A stretch of DNA of 19,385 bases from Jimgerdemannia flammicorona (GCA_003990745.1 RBNI01002182.1:1-19385); one strand, 5' to 3'. Shown: positions 8,651 to 18,590, numbered from the stretch's first letter. A program made the numbers and translations. The notes: generated by a model from the letters alone, not told the origin.

Positions 8651-10390
8651 TCTAATAAGTCTACCCCCAACAAAGTCCCACTGCTCCTCCCCTAGTACCT
8701 GTTGGGTAACCTTCTGTACTCTTGTCACAATTACCTTAGTAACCATCTTCCTGTCTATGTCCAGGAGTATGATTGGTCTCCAGTTCTTTCAGTCCTCTCT
8801 CCTCTCCTTATTCTTGTACAATAGGGCCACCAGCCCTAGGTCCTGCCCTCCAACCCACTGACCATTCAGAAGAACCAGATCACAGAGGGCTGCTATCTCT
8901 CCAAGTATACCAGGGATCCTTGCCATCTTCTTTCAAATGTTCCAAGATAATCCATCCTCTCCTGGTGCTATACCAAGCTTAGTTATCCCAAGGACTCTCT
9001 AAATCTCCTCCTCTTAGACTGGTAGGAACAAATCCCCCAAGTCCTCTACTTATGGCAGCTCCCAATCCTCCAGAGTATCTTCAATTGTCTATGTATTGTC
9101 ACTCCCTTTCTTCTCACTTTACAGATCCCTCCACTACTCCTTCAGTAATCCCAAGATCTGTTATATACTATGTACTATTTCCCCTTCTACATCCAGGACT
9201 CCATTCCATTGCTGCCATACCCTTCTTGTCTGAAGGAGCCTTGACAAGTATCTAGTAGGCCTCTCACTCTCCTCAAGTCTCTGCAACTACAGCCTAGCTA
9301 CCATTTCTTTCATATGTATCTCCTCCTCCTCTCTCAGCATTTGTTGTAACTCTATTACTTCCAGCTTAGCTTGCCCTAATCTTCAATCATCCACCTCTCT
9401 AAAATTTATCAAATCTGCCCATTCTATCTGTAATCTAACCAACCTATCAGATATACATCTCACTCTTTTCTGTCTCCACCCCCTAGTATTTCTACCAGCT
9501 CCACCCTAGTAAATTCTCACAGCCTCTTTTAACTTCATCCACCAGACATCTACTGGCAAGTCCTCATGGATCCACCTCATGATCTTCACCTAGATGTCCT
9601 TTACTCAAGAGTCTCACAACATCTTCTCAGTCAGTAGAGAGGAGTTAAAGTGCCAATGTCTGGGTCCATCTCCACTCCCCCCAAACTGCCCCTACTCTAG
9701 CAGTCTCCAGTGATCTGACCATGGGTACCACTCTATCTCCATAGTCCTCCAAACATCTATGCCCCAGCATTCAACTATCAGGATCCAGTCAATCCTAGTA
9801 CCTAGGCTATTCATCTAGTGTATATAGACCCTCCTTTTACCTCACTGTGTTCTGCCCATATCTCCTAAGGAGCTAAGGTTTTCCACCTCCTCCCATGCAT
9901 CTAGGCCACCACTCCTTCCACCAGCACCTCTCTCTCCATCAGTTCTATCTAGCTGAAGATTCTACACTATATTGAAGTCACTTCTCAGAACATCCACCCC
10001 ATTCTCCAAGAGAGTGTCTTCCTCTAAAAGATCCCTAATCTATGCAATCCTCTCACCCCTAACTATAGGACAGTAGCAAGAGCTGACTCTTGCTAACTCC
10101 CACTCAGGTCTATGTCATTCCCCCCATACCAAATGGTCCCCCCAACTTCCGATTCTACCCAGATCCCCTTTACCACTCTGTATCAAGATCACCACTTTAC
10201 CAATCCAAGCTGCAGCATCTCTCCATTCTCTAGTCTACTCTACTTAATTTACATCATCCTCATAACATACATCTTGCAGCAGAAAGAGATCAGCCTTCAA
10301 TCTCTTAAGCTAAGTGAAAATATTCTTATGCTGCTCAGATCTCTGTAACCCATTCACATTCAGAGAGAAAATGTTAGTTGTACTGTTCAT
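8651..10390 (-). pseudogene. LINE ORF2: APE endonuclease plus upstream part of RT
   Basis: Probable start is the ATG at 10390 (minus), MNSTTNIFSLNVNGLQ. The APE-type endonuclease follows: SLNVNGL (about 10345-10370), FLLQDVCYE (LQE-type box with Glu replaced by Asp), SDFNIV (about 9966-9982), TRIDWIL (about 9780-9800) and SDHW (about 9710-9725). The linker reads GPRHWHFNSSLLTE, then WWMKLKEAVR and RLEESERPTRYLSRLL, typical of LINEs. The RT opens with APGEDGL (about 8950-8970), RPIILLDIDRKMVTK (about 8740-8785) and QWDFVGGRLIRE, which ends at the insertion at 8651. It continues at 574. Stops are scattered throughout. The protein would nick target DNA and copy the LINE RNA at the nick. Clade is not resolved by eye. 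Confidence 0.85.
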
Positions 10391-10431
10391 TGGGAATAAT
10401 GTTCAGAAGTAAGATCATGCATATCCTTTAC

Positions 10432-11440
10432 AAATCTACATTTATCCCTTCTCATGTCAAGTCCAAGTTGTGTTCAGTAGCCAATTCCTCCTCTTCAGCT
10501 TTCTTTGCCTCTAATCCAATCAGAAGTTCTGCTATCTCTCTATTCTCCTTTTCCACAAAGTCCTCATGATACTCCAGGCAGGCATTCTGTCAAAGTTGTA
10601 AACAATAATGCTCTGTTCAATAGAAGACAGCCCTCTCACCAGCCACAACTGTCAGCTCAGCCTCCCTCTCCTTATTAACCTCATACCCCTCCTCTTTCAG
10701 AAAAATTACAAGCACCTCTGTCTTCAGTGCCTCCACTACCCCATCACTATGCAAGATCCATGCTCAATACTCCTCACTCATCACTCTCAGATCCACTTCT
10801 CTCAAATCTTCAGCTGCAAAGTTATTCATCATCCAGCTCATCCACAGTAAATTTACCATTCTCCTCCATCCAGCCTATCTAATAGCTCAGCATTACATTC
10901 TGCCTCAAAACCTGCCACTATACTATCTAATATCTAGGAGGTACTATCAGATGTAAGATAGCTGTCTAATTCCAGACCTGACCATACTTCTATATCTCAC
11001 CAATTCCAACTGTCTATCAATCAACTAGTTATCTCTCAAGAGACCCATCCTAGCCCACTTTATGGCCTCAATTAAGGAATACTTCTTCAATATCCTACTA
11101 TCTACCTGGAGTAGCTCCAGCCTCCACCAATACTGCTCAAGTCTATATTCTCCCCAACATCAGGTTCTGCCAACTCTATAACTAGTCAGGCCTCCATCAG
11201 AACCCTTTGTACCACAGTCTGCCAACTGTTCCAACCTAGAGCAACTCTTTTATATTCTTTTACTCCTCACTCCTAAGATAGAACCTAATCTTCCAATTGT
11301 CTATTACTAACTTGCCCTAACCTCCTTCATCTATCTCCATAAGATGGTACTTCCACCAGCCTCTTAAAGCTTTCAGCTACTACCAAAAGTCCACTAACTC
11401 TAGTCTTTTATCAGTAACTCACAGTACCAATGACTCTTAT
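10432..11440 (-). pseudogene. Probable LINE ORF1 / 5' portion (decayed)
   Basis: On minus, coding-like stretches lie upstream of ORF2 in a different frame. One near 11130-10980 reads YWWRLELLQVDSRILKKYSL followed by IEAIKWARMGLL. One near 10680-10440 reads EVNKEREAELTVVAGERAVF, a stop, TEHYCLQL, a stop, QNACLEYHEDFVEKENREIA and ELLIGLEAKKAEEEELATEH. The last part is charged and looks coiled-coil-forming. Three TGA stops there sit where Arg would fit. ORF1 proteins of LINEs usually bind the RNA; that role is assumed from position only. The frame could not be followed without gaps, and the 5' end is lost at the LTR boundary at 11441. Confidence 0.5.
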
Positions 11441-11449
11441 TGTAATAGA

Positions 11450-11570
11450 GCGAACAGATGGGACGTGACGAATGACGAGTGATCACATGACCTGGCGATG
11501 ACGTCATCATACGATCGAGCGCGGCATATGAATAACGAGTGACGAACGAATGAACGATGCAAACGAATGA
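11450..11570 (+). promoter_or_regulatory. CpG-rich U3 module with CRE-like palindrome and ACGARTGA repeats
   Basis: About 15 CpGs in 121 bp, inside DNA otherwise nearly free of CpG. It holds the 12-bp palindrome GATGACGTCATC (11497-11508), whose core TGACGTCA is the ATF/CREB-type bZIP site, and five ACGARTGA copies starting at 11468, 11475, 11535, 11546 and 11563. It lies about 200 bp upstream of the TATA box, where an LTR enhancer would be. Factor binding is inference. Confidence 0.55.
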
Positions 11571-11774
11571 TGCAGAAAATAATATTTAGCTTATCCCTGA
11601 CAACCGGCACCACAGCAACAGTTGCCACAGCTGCTGATCATTGCCTAGTAATTGAGGTTCTGATCACAAAGATATTCTTTACCAAAAACCACCTAACAAA
11701 GGTCACAATCACAAACCTCATTATAGTTACCAAATTAGTCACTCATACTTAGTCAGAAATCGCGGACCAACTTG

Positions 11775-11807
11775 TATAAATACCCCCCAGTTTCCATCTG
11801 AAATAAA
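11775..11807 (+). promoter_or_regulatory. LTR TATA box and AATAAA signal
   Basis: TATAAATA at 11775-11782 and AATAAA at 11802-11807. Transcription would start near or just after the second motif. This places U3 upstream (11441 to about 11805) and leaves a long R-U5 part of about 400 bp. Confidence 0.6.
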
Positions 11808-12225
11808 GCAGTTTTAGTTCAGTCCTTGATACAAGAATCAAGTCCCCCCCACACACACACATTCCCCTGAGTCTTAGTAATGACATCTAAGTGACTCTAG
11901 TGTTTCTGACTAAACTCCAGAAGCCTAGCTAACTTCTGCCAGAACTGAGACCGGTATACAAATTCACAAAGACTTAAGTAAACCCATTGAACCTGAATTC
12001 CAAGGCGAATTCAGTCTGTGCACAGCAAAGAACAAGACCCTCAAAATAGGGCACAAGAGAAAGACCTTTGAAAGATAAGGCACTGCCACAACAACTACTT
12101 AAAGCAAGTGCTTCCTCAACTGAAGACTTCTTGGTACACATTGTGTACTAAGTCCCTAAGTAATAGTCCACTTCCCTAATTATCCAAAGGATAAGAGAGG
12201 GATAGAAGTGAGAGTTATTACAACT

Positions 12226-12243
12226 TGGTAGCAGCAGATTACC
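12226..12243 (+). other. Primer binding site (tRNA-iMet-like)
   Basis: TGGTAGCAGCAGATTACC begins three bases after the LTR. Its first bases resemble the TGGTATCAGAGC type seen in elements primed by initiator Met tRNA, with mismatches. Its position confirms the LTR end at 12222. Confidence 0.6.
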
Positions 12244-12323
12244 AGCCAAGAAGGCACCAAAGAACACACTCCTGAAGTTGGAACAAGACCAACTTTAGAC
12301 AGGAGTAACCCCCAGAAACAACT

Positions 12324-13700
12324 GTGGATCCCCAAACCAGAGCCAGAGAAGCCCTTGCCATTAGGACCAGGTGGTACCAGGAAACCACAGATACAGAGAC
12401 CTGCCAGCTTATAATTGACCAGGCTTACAAGGATCTATACCAGACCTTTAGGACATACCACCCAGGACTTAGGAATATTGTCAGCTGCCGTAGGTTCTAC
12501 GAACTCCTCCAAGGACACATTGGAACCACTAGGACTCCAGAATCTACTACTGTAGCCACCCAGGATTTTTTAGATTATATCTCACCCTCTGCTGCAAGAG
12601 AAGCAGCTGCTGAGTAGATTGCCTCTGATAGATATCATCATACCCCAACCAAGACCTCCCTCTACTATAGGCTAGTTGTATACTATGCCTCTGCCATAAC
12701 CAGGTATGAGAATGAGCAAGCAGGTCACCCATCTCCTACTGCTGAACAAGGAGCAGGTCCATCTACTCAGCCAGAGACAGATATCCTCTTTGAAGGACCT
12801 AGTCAGTATAAGGATGCATTATCTCATCAGGGAAGGGAGTCAGATGAAGACTCTACAGGTTACCAGTCTGACAATAGTCAACGAGAAACAGCAGGCCTAG
12901 GAATCTACCAAGGAACCACAGATCAAGAAGATCAAACCCCAGAACCAACCCAGCCACCTATACAGAGGTTTGGTTTACCCTCTCTCACAGGACTCTTTGA
13001 CTAAATATCCAGGAATCAAGTAACTCTAAGTCATACAGCACCACAACCCCACCAAGCAGAACAATCTTCAGGAGTATCTACCCCAACAGGCCCACCACCA
13101 ATAGTCAACACAATGGTAGATGCCAACATTACAGCACTGACCACCCAGCTAGCAGCACTAGCAGGAATAGTAGGACAGATTGCTGAGCAGAACAAACCAA
13201 CCAAGACCTTGCGAATCCCAACATTCAGTGGAAAGAACAGTGATATTGAAAACTTCATCAATACAGTTGATACAGGCTACCAAGCAAATCAATGGAATAA
13301 CAACCGAGTATCTATAGGAATGCTCACAAATAACCAGAATAGCATCCTTCAACAGCTGTTTGCCACATCAGCAGCACAAGTGGAAATAATAGCCACATTC
13401 TTCATGGGAACAGCAGCCGAATTCTGGCAAACCTTGGAACAACAGTCAGTAACCTGGGAAGCCTGCCCTCAAGTCAATGGATAAGTACCTAGCAACAATA
13501 GACCAGGTTGGGATGACCATGAAGCAGGCCCAGGACTCAAGGCCTTGCTACTGACCAAATTCTGAAATGCAGCCTACATACAAGAAACATGGAATAAACT
13601 GTCCTAGATGAAGTTTCACAAGAATGGCGAAGAAGATCTAGAGACCTTTGCCACCAGAATGGATGCCTATCTCAAAACTGTTGGACTTACTTACCAGGAG
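12324..13700 (+). pseudogene. Ty3/gypsy gag, capsid region
   Basis: One frame from 12324 carries the N-terminal part DPQTRAREALAIRTRWYQET, where the first codon is GTG with no nearby ATG. A Gln/Pro/Thr-rich linker follows, then a capsid-like part: VDANITALTTQLAALAGIVG, TLRIPTFSGKNSDIENFINT, FMGTAAEFWQTLEQ, and NAAYIQETWNKLS to LETFATRMDAYLKTVGLTY. The block 'PxFSG...FI' and the later 'F...L...M...' are typical of Ty3/gypsy Gag. In-frame stops lie at 12615 (TAG), 13002 (TAA), 13482 (TAA), 13563 (TGA) and 13605 (TAG). At about 13690-13700 the coding moves from this frame to another, where the zinc knuckle and pol lie. Because this change falls inside Gag, it looks like an indel and not a programmed shift. 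Confidence 0.78.
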
Positions 13701-14195
13701 AACAATTTGGCCACCAATGGTACCAGAGCCAACCACCTTTTACAGCCTTACCAGACTGGCTCACCCAGAAGATCAAGGAACAAGGTCTTCCCCAAGGATG
13801 CCCCCACTACTCATAGTGCTTTGCTCAAGTACAAAGAAGAGCCCGTGAAATCCTTGCTGCACAAGCTCTACGAAATCAAGAACACAAGAAGGATAACCAA
13901 GATAGAAGAAATCCTACCAGAAGAAATGATCAAAAGAATGACCAAAGATATGATCAAAGATATGATCAAAGGAATCAGTGAAACCCCAGAGGACCCAGAC
14001 CTCCTACTGAGGATGAAAAGAGACAGCTCTGTGAAAAGGGATTGTGCTTCATCTGCAAGAAGGCAGGACATATCTCAGTCAAATGTCCTGAGAAGAGAAA
14101 CAGATCAGGCGAACTCAGTAACCAGAACATTACTGTCATTAGAGAAGGTCCAGGAAAGAAGAACCCCGAGAATGTCATCAAAGTACAGAAGATAT
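13690..14195 (+). pseudogene. Gag C-terminus / nucleocapsid with CCHC zinc knuckle
   Basis: In the pol frame: PPFTALPDWLTQKIKEQG, then RRAREILAAQALRNQEHKK, a basic Asn/Asp/Gln/Arg run with repeats of the type YDQR (about 13890-13980), and the zinc knuckle CFICKKAGHISVKC at 14045-14086. That is a perfect C-x2-C-x4-H-x4-C, the RNA-packaging motif of nucleocapsids. Stops at 13814 (TAG) and 13979 (TGA) interrupt it. It continues without a frame change into the dUTPase. Confidence 0.82.
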
Positions 14196-14209
14196 AGTAC
14201 AAGGCTACC

Positions 14210-14595
14210 ATCCCCACTAAGGCCCACCCAACCAATACTGGTTATGACCTCTACAGCAGTCAAGACCTCACTATTCCACCAAGTATCAATGCTACAGTAC
14301 GAATATGGATTGCAATGCAAGCCCCCAAAGGTACATACATCTGCCTTGCTGAACAAAGCAGTCTAGCCAAAGTGTTCAACATTGGACTAGGAGGAGGAGT
14401 AGTTGATCAAGGATTTACCAGTGAAATCTATATTATCTTGCAAAATTTTGGAGACACATCATTTGAAGTCAAAACTGGCCAAAGAATTGCCCAAGCAATC
14501 ATCGAAGAAATCCATTAAGATCTCACCATTGAAGAAGTCCCCAAGCTCTCTCAGACAGACTGTAGCAAGAAAGGGTTTGGATCTACCAACAAACC
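14210..14595 (+). pseudogene. dUTPase domain inside the retrotransposon
   Basis: About 128 residues showing all five dUTPase blocks in order: NTGYDLYSS (14234 on, motif 1), PKGTYICLAEQSSLAK (motif 2), GGVVDQGFTSEI (motif 3, with the Asp codon 14405-14407 that activates water in the family), VKTGQRIAQAII (motif 4), and KKGFGSTN (motif 5, ending 14590). The enzyme splits dUTP to dUMP and pyrophosphate, keeping uracil out of new DNA, and normally works as a trimer. Usual positions held by Arg are Gln in motif 2 and Cys before motif 5; both fit a single change from a CpG-containing Arg codon. A TAA at 14516 splits motif 4 from motif 5. It lies between zinc knuckle and protease, as in betaretroviruses. 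Confidence 0.85.
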
Positions 14596-14909
14596 TCCCA
14601 GTCAAAAAGTCACTACCATGAAGGAAGATGATGAAAACTGGTATAAGAGAATTGCAGATAGTTATACACCATGTGGATGATGCCCTCATTCTATTCAAAT
14701 GTACTGCATGGAACATGTTGGTGAATGCCATGCATGCCTCTCCAAAGTTTTCAAAATGCAATCCGAGAAGCATCAAGCCCCACAGACTGAGGAACCCAAA
14801 TAAGACAACCCTCCTTATGAAGGATGGAGAGAAACTGACTTTGAGGAGACTGACAGCAATTGGGACAACAATGAGGATGAAGAGCTCAACACCATCAAGA
14901 AGGAGGACA

Positions 14910-15200
14910 GTTGCATTAAGTTCACAGGCCAAGTCCACAGACAGAATGTCAATGTCTTGCTTGATAGTAGTACTACTGGAAACTACATCAGCATCAAGAC
15001 TGCCAAGAGAATTGGAGCCCAAAGCAGACCAACTACTGAGAAAAGAAGTGTTATCTTCAGTGATGGAAAGACTGCACCATTGACCAAGATCTGTGAAGAT
15101 CTCTTGCTCAAGATTGGCAAATATCAAGAGAAGTTGGACTTCAGTATTGTAGATCTTCCAGAACAGGACATCATCCTAGGAAAAGCCTGATTGACCCAGC
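14910..15200 (+). pseudogene. Aspartic protease of the chromovirus
   Basis: Retropepsin-like domain with NVNVLLDSSTTGNYIS; the catalytic Asp codon is 14963-14965. The family's D-S/T-G-A/S is here DSST, so the Gly after Ser is replaced by Ser and the next residue by Thr, both explainable by G-to-A changes. The C-terminal block PEQDIILGKA-stop-L matches the family's ILGxxWL with the Trp codon turned into TGA (15188-15190). The protease would cut Gag and Pol from the polyprotein. Probably inactive as read. Confidence 0.78.
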
Positions 15201-15439
15201 ATAACCCAGATATCAACTGGAGAACCAATGAGGTTAACCTGACCCACGAAGGCAGAAAGATCACCCTGACACCCCAGGAAGATACCAACCACCAAGGAAT
15301 TGAAATCATCTCTGCCATTCAAATGAAGAGACTCTCTCAAAAAAAGGAAAATACCTATTTCATCTGTACAGTACAAGAAGTCACTGAAGCTACAAGCAGC
15401 CCAATTCCAATAAAAGCTCAAGAACTGTTTGAAGAATTC

Positions 15440-16290
15440 CAAAATGTATTCCAAGACCCCCAAGGACTTCCACCCAAGCGCCAAATCCAACATGGAATTG
15501 ATCTTATTCCAGGATCTGAACCCCCAAACAAGAGTATCTACCAACTGGCCCAACCTGAGCTCAAGACCCTCAAGGATGAATTGACCAAACTACTGGCCCA
15601 AAGATATATTGAACCCAGCCACTCTCCATTTGGAGCCCCCATTCTATTTGTCAAGAAGAAAGATGGCTCTCTGTGAATGTATATTGACTACAGAGCCCTC
15701 AACAAGATCATCATCAAGAACCAGTATGCCTTGCCCAGGATTGATGAGTTGCTACACCAAATCTTCAAGGCCAAGACCTTTTCTCTACTGGATTTGTAAA
15801 ATGGCTACCACCAGATTCTCATTAATGAGAAGGACATTGAAAAGATAGCTTTCCGAACATGGTTTGGACACTACCAGTTCCGAGTCATGCCTTTTGGATT
15901 GACCAATGCACCAGCAACATTCCAGTATCTGATGAATGATATCTTTGGACCACTTCTCAACATATGTGTCCTTGTGTATATTGATGATATACTAATCTAC
16001 AGCGAGACAGTGGAGTTACACTACACCCACCTCAGACAAGTACTGACCCTCCTGTGAGAACACCAGCTCTATGCCAAGATGAGTAAGTATAAATTCTATC
16101 AAGACCAGATCGAGTACTTAGGACACATCATCTCTGCTGAAGGTATCAATGTGGACCCCTAAAAGGTATCAGCCCTCAAGAATATCCCTATCCCTACTAC
16201 CCTCAAGCTACTTTAGCACTTTCTGGGTATTGCTGGTTATTACCAAAGATTTATCTAAGAATACTTTGCTATTGCAGTCCCACTGACCAG
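15440..16290 (+). pseudogene. Ty3/gypsy reverse transcriptase
   Basis: Clear motifs in one frame: [50 protein letters not shown]-stop-NGYHQI (motif A), [18 protein letters not shown] (motif B), [11 protein letters not shown] (motif C, catalytic YIDD at 15977-15988), and YLGHIISAEG. Six stops interrupt it (15674 TGA, 15797 TAA, 16055 TGA, 16160 TAA, 16214 TAG, 16256 TAA), mostly where the family has Arg or Gln. Copies element RNA into cDNA in the virus-like particle. No indel is seen. Confidence 0.93.
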
Positions 16291-16379
16291 CCTGGCCCGC
16301 AAAGGAGTGAACATCAAAGCTGAGTGGACCCCCGAATGTACCCTGGCTATGGACTACCTCAAGAGACTCCTTACTGAGG

Positions 16380-16760
16380 CCCCAGTGCTGATTGCACCTG
16401 ACTCTACCAGACCATTCACCCTGACCACAGATACCTCTAATATTGCTATTGGAGCAGTACTCAGCCAAGAAGACTGCCCAGTGGCCTATCTTTCCCAGAA
16501 ACTCAAGCCAGCTGAGATCCAGTATACCACCCATGAGAAGGAACTCCTGGCTATTGTCACTGCACTCCAGGAATGGCGCCATTTCCTCCTAGGACAGCCA
16601 TTTATGGCCTACACTGATCACCATGCACTGCGATATATTCACACACAGCCTATACTGATCCACAGACAAGCCCGCTAGATGGAAATCATTGCCAACTTTG
16701 ATATGGAAATCAAGTATATCTCAGGCAAAACCAACTGTGTGGCTGATGGTTTCTCCAGGT
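16380..16760 (+). pseudogene. RNase H domain of the chromovirus
   Basis: Follows the RT in the same frame: APVLIAPDSTRPFTLTTDTS (first catalytic Asp in the TDTS block), IGAVLSQ, YLSQKL, YTTHEKELLAIVTAL (Glu block), WRHFLLG and YTDHHAL, then FDMEIKYISGKTNCVADGFS. A TAG at 16676-16678 replaces what is usually Trp. Removes the RNA strand during cDNA synthesis. Confidence 0.88.
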
Positions 16761-16899
16761 ATATGGAAGATGAACTTGTCTTCATGATCGAAGTAATTGG
16801 AGACCTTACCCAAATGATCAAGGATGGTTACCAGCAAGATAGCCCCCTGATGAATTTCCTTCAATTCTGCTAAGACCCAGAGGCAGAGGTCCCAGAACT

Positions 16900-18090
16900 C
16901 ATAAGGCAAATGGCCAAGAGATTCACCTACCATGATGGACTTATCTACAGGGACCATAACAGAGTGATTGTACCCAACAATGATACTCTGCAACTCAAGA
17001 TCATGCAGGAACTCCATGATACTCCTGCAGCAGAACACTTTGGTTTCGAAAAGACCTACAACCTTCTCTCAAGAGAGTTCTATTGGCCAAAGATGACCAA
17101 GGATATCAAAGACTTTGTGGCCTCATGCGAGATGTGCCAAAGGTTTAAAAGTGGTAATAAGCTACCAGCAGGACTTCTGCAACCCTTACCTATTCTGAGT
17201 TACAACTGAGACCAGATTGCAATAGACTTCATTGTTCAACTCCCCAAGACCAAGGCAGGATGGGATGTCATAGTGGTATTTGTGGACTGCCTAAGTAAAC
17301 AAGCCCATTTTGCACCCACCAAGACCACCGCTACAGCACCAGAGATTGCTGAGATCTTTCTCAACCAAGTATTCAGACTATATAGCATGCCTAGCACTAT
17401 TATATCTGACCGAGATGCCAAGTTCACAAGCAACTTCTGGAAGGTATTCTTCTCCCTCCATAGAACCAAGCTGAAGTTCTCTACTACCTACCACCCTCAG
17501 ACTGATGGTCAAACTGAGTGAACCAATAGGACTCTCAAACAGATGCTTAGCATCTTCTGCTGTTATAAGCAAAACGATTGGGACAAGTACCTAGCCTATG
17601 CCGAGTTTGCCTACAATAACAGTCAGCAAACCTCCACAAAGAAGACTCCATTTTTTCTGAACCATGGTCAACACCCAAGGACCCCAAGTACTACTGTGAA
17701 ATCAGTAGTCCCAGCAGCCCAAGATCTGGCCAAGACTATTTCTGACCTTACCCGAATGACAAGAGATGCTCTCATAGAAGCACAAGACTATCAGACCAAG
17801 TATGCGAACTTGAAGTGAAGAGAAGACTCCTATAATGTTGATGACATAGTCATGCTTAGAACAGACCATCTCCACCCAGACACCCTGGCACAACAACCAG
17901 CCAAGAAACTCCATGCTAGAAGAATTGGACCATACAAGATCGTGGAAAAAATCAGCAAAGTCAACTACAAGTTGCAACTTCCCCACAATATCCAAGTATA
18001 CCCAGTATTCCATATCAGCCAAATGGTGGACTACCATAAAAACCCATTTCCCGAGCATACAGTTCCACCACAACCCCCAATTAGGATCAA
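16900..18090 (+). pseudogene. Integrase with HHCC finger and GPY/F module
   Basis: The zinc-binding part reads LHDTPAAEHFGFEKTY to CEMCQRFK (HHCC, about 17010-17150). The catalytic core shows Asp at 17225-17227 (AIDFIVQL), Asp in ISDRDAKF (17408-17416), and the Glu of PQTDGQTE at 17516-17518, giving the D,D-35-E triad. Stops at 17207 (TGA, usual Trp), 17519 (TGA, usual Arg) and 17816 (TGA) interrupt it. Further on, HARRIGPYKIVEKISK is the GPY/F module typical of chromoviruses. Inserts the cDNA into the host genome. Confidence 0.92.
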
Positions 18091-18094
18091 TGAT

Positions 18095-18304
18095 CATGAG
18101 GAATTCGAAATTGAAGAAGTACTTGACCACAAGGTCCACAAATATCCCGAAACAGTCAAGCACTTTTTTCTGATCAAGTGGAAGGGTTACCCCACTCATG
18201 ATGCTATCTGGGAAAAAGAAGAAGCCCTGAAGAATATACGCAAAGCCCTTCAGAACTATATGGAAACACTCACTCCCCAGCAAAGGAAGGAACTACAGCT
18301 CTAA
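18095..18304 (+). pseudogene. Chromodomain at the integrase C-terminus
   Basis: Reads FEIEEVLDHKVHKYP, HFFLIKWKGYP, DAIWEKEEALKN and ALQNYMETL, ending in a stop at 18302-18304. This is the chromodomain pattern (E-x2-LDH ... LIKWKGYP ... W-E). In chromoviruses it binds modified histone tails and steers integration towards heterochromatin. No stop falls inside it. The aromatic cage residues are partly conserved (Trp and Tyr of WKGY, Trp of IWE). Confidence 0.93.
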
Positions 18305-18335
18305 GTATTGGAGCGCATAGTGAGCAGAAGGATAC

Positions 18336-18360
18336 TATATATTTTATCCAGAAATATATA
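18336..18360. repeat. Short AT-rich hairpin after pol
   Basis: TATATATTT (18336-18344) and AAATATATA (18352-18360) form a 9-bp stem with a 7-base loop, about 30 bp after the pol stop. No function can be assigned. Confidence 0.45.
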
Positions 18361-18373
18361 ATACCAAATATTG

Positions 18374-18388
18374 TGAAAAAAAAAGGGA
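18374..18388 (+). other. Candidate polypurine tract
   Basis: gaaaaaaaaaaggga-type purine run (G, nine A, GGGA) about 70 bp after the pol stop, where plus-strand DNA synthesis would be primed. The LTR should begin directly after it, but the following bases (cactatagata) do not match the 5' LTR start TGTAATAGAG. Confidence 0.5.
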
Positions 18389-18390
18389 AC

Positions 18391-18590
18391 ACTATAGATA
18401 ATCAACAAGAAGATACCTGAGCAAAAGAACAATCTAGTACAGTATAGCAAAATGCATTTGAACAACTCCATTTCATACCATCTGTATCATCTCCACTGGA
18501 TGATGATGGATGCTTTATATGGAACTTAGGAAAGCCAACAATGTCGAAACCAGTCTAAGTCCATCCATGTGACAGATATTATTACTAGGC
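18391..18590. other. Unassigned DNA after the chromovirus
   Basis: About 200 bp with no ORF I can support, no similarity I can see to the 5' LTR, and no LINE motifs. It may be genomic flank, or a remnant of another repeat joined where the 3' LTR should be. Confidence 0.4.

Larger units (their letters stand above)
11441..12222 (+). repeat. 5' LTR of the Ty3/gypsy chromovirus
   Basis: A 782-bp segment bounded by the inverted terminal repeats TGTAATA (11441-11447) and TATTACA (12216-12222). It has a TATA box TATAAATA at 11775-11782 and AATAAA at 11802-11807, and is followed three bases later by a primer binding site. The five bases before it, cttat, are a candidate target-site duplication, but I find no partner downstream because no 3' LTR is seen. 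Confidence 0.78.

Noticed and set aside
11468..11570. CRISPR-like array of ACGARTGA repeats
   Set aside because: Repeats are 8 bp, unevenly spaced and inside an LTR promoter region; the context is eukaryotic.
11846..11864. C-run and CA repeat in the LTR as a special element
   Set aside because: Short simple-sequence tract with no further structure.
12324..18304. Reassigned stop codons (alternative genetic code) as the reason for in-frame stops
   Set aside because: TAA, TAG and TGA would each have to stand for several residues (Gln, Arg, Trp), and paired copies show sense codons at the same sites. Ordinary decay explains it.
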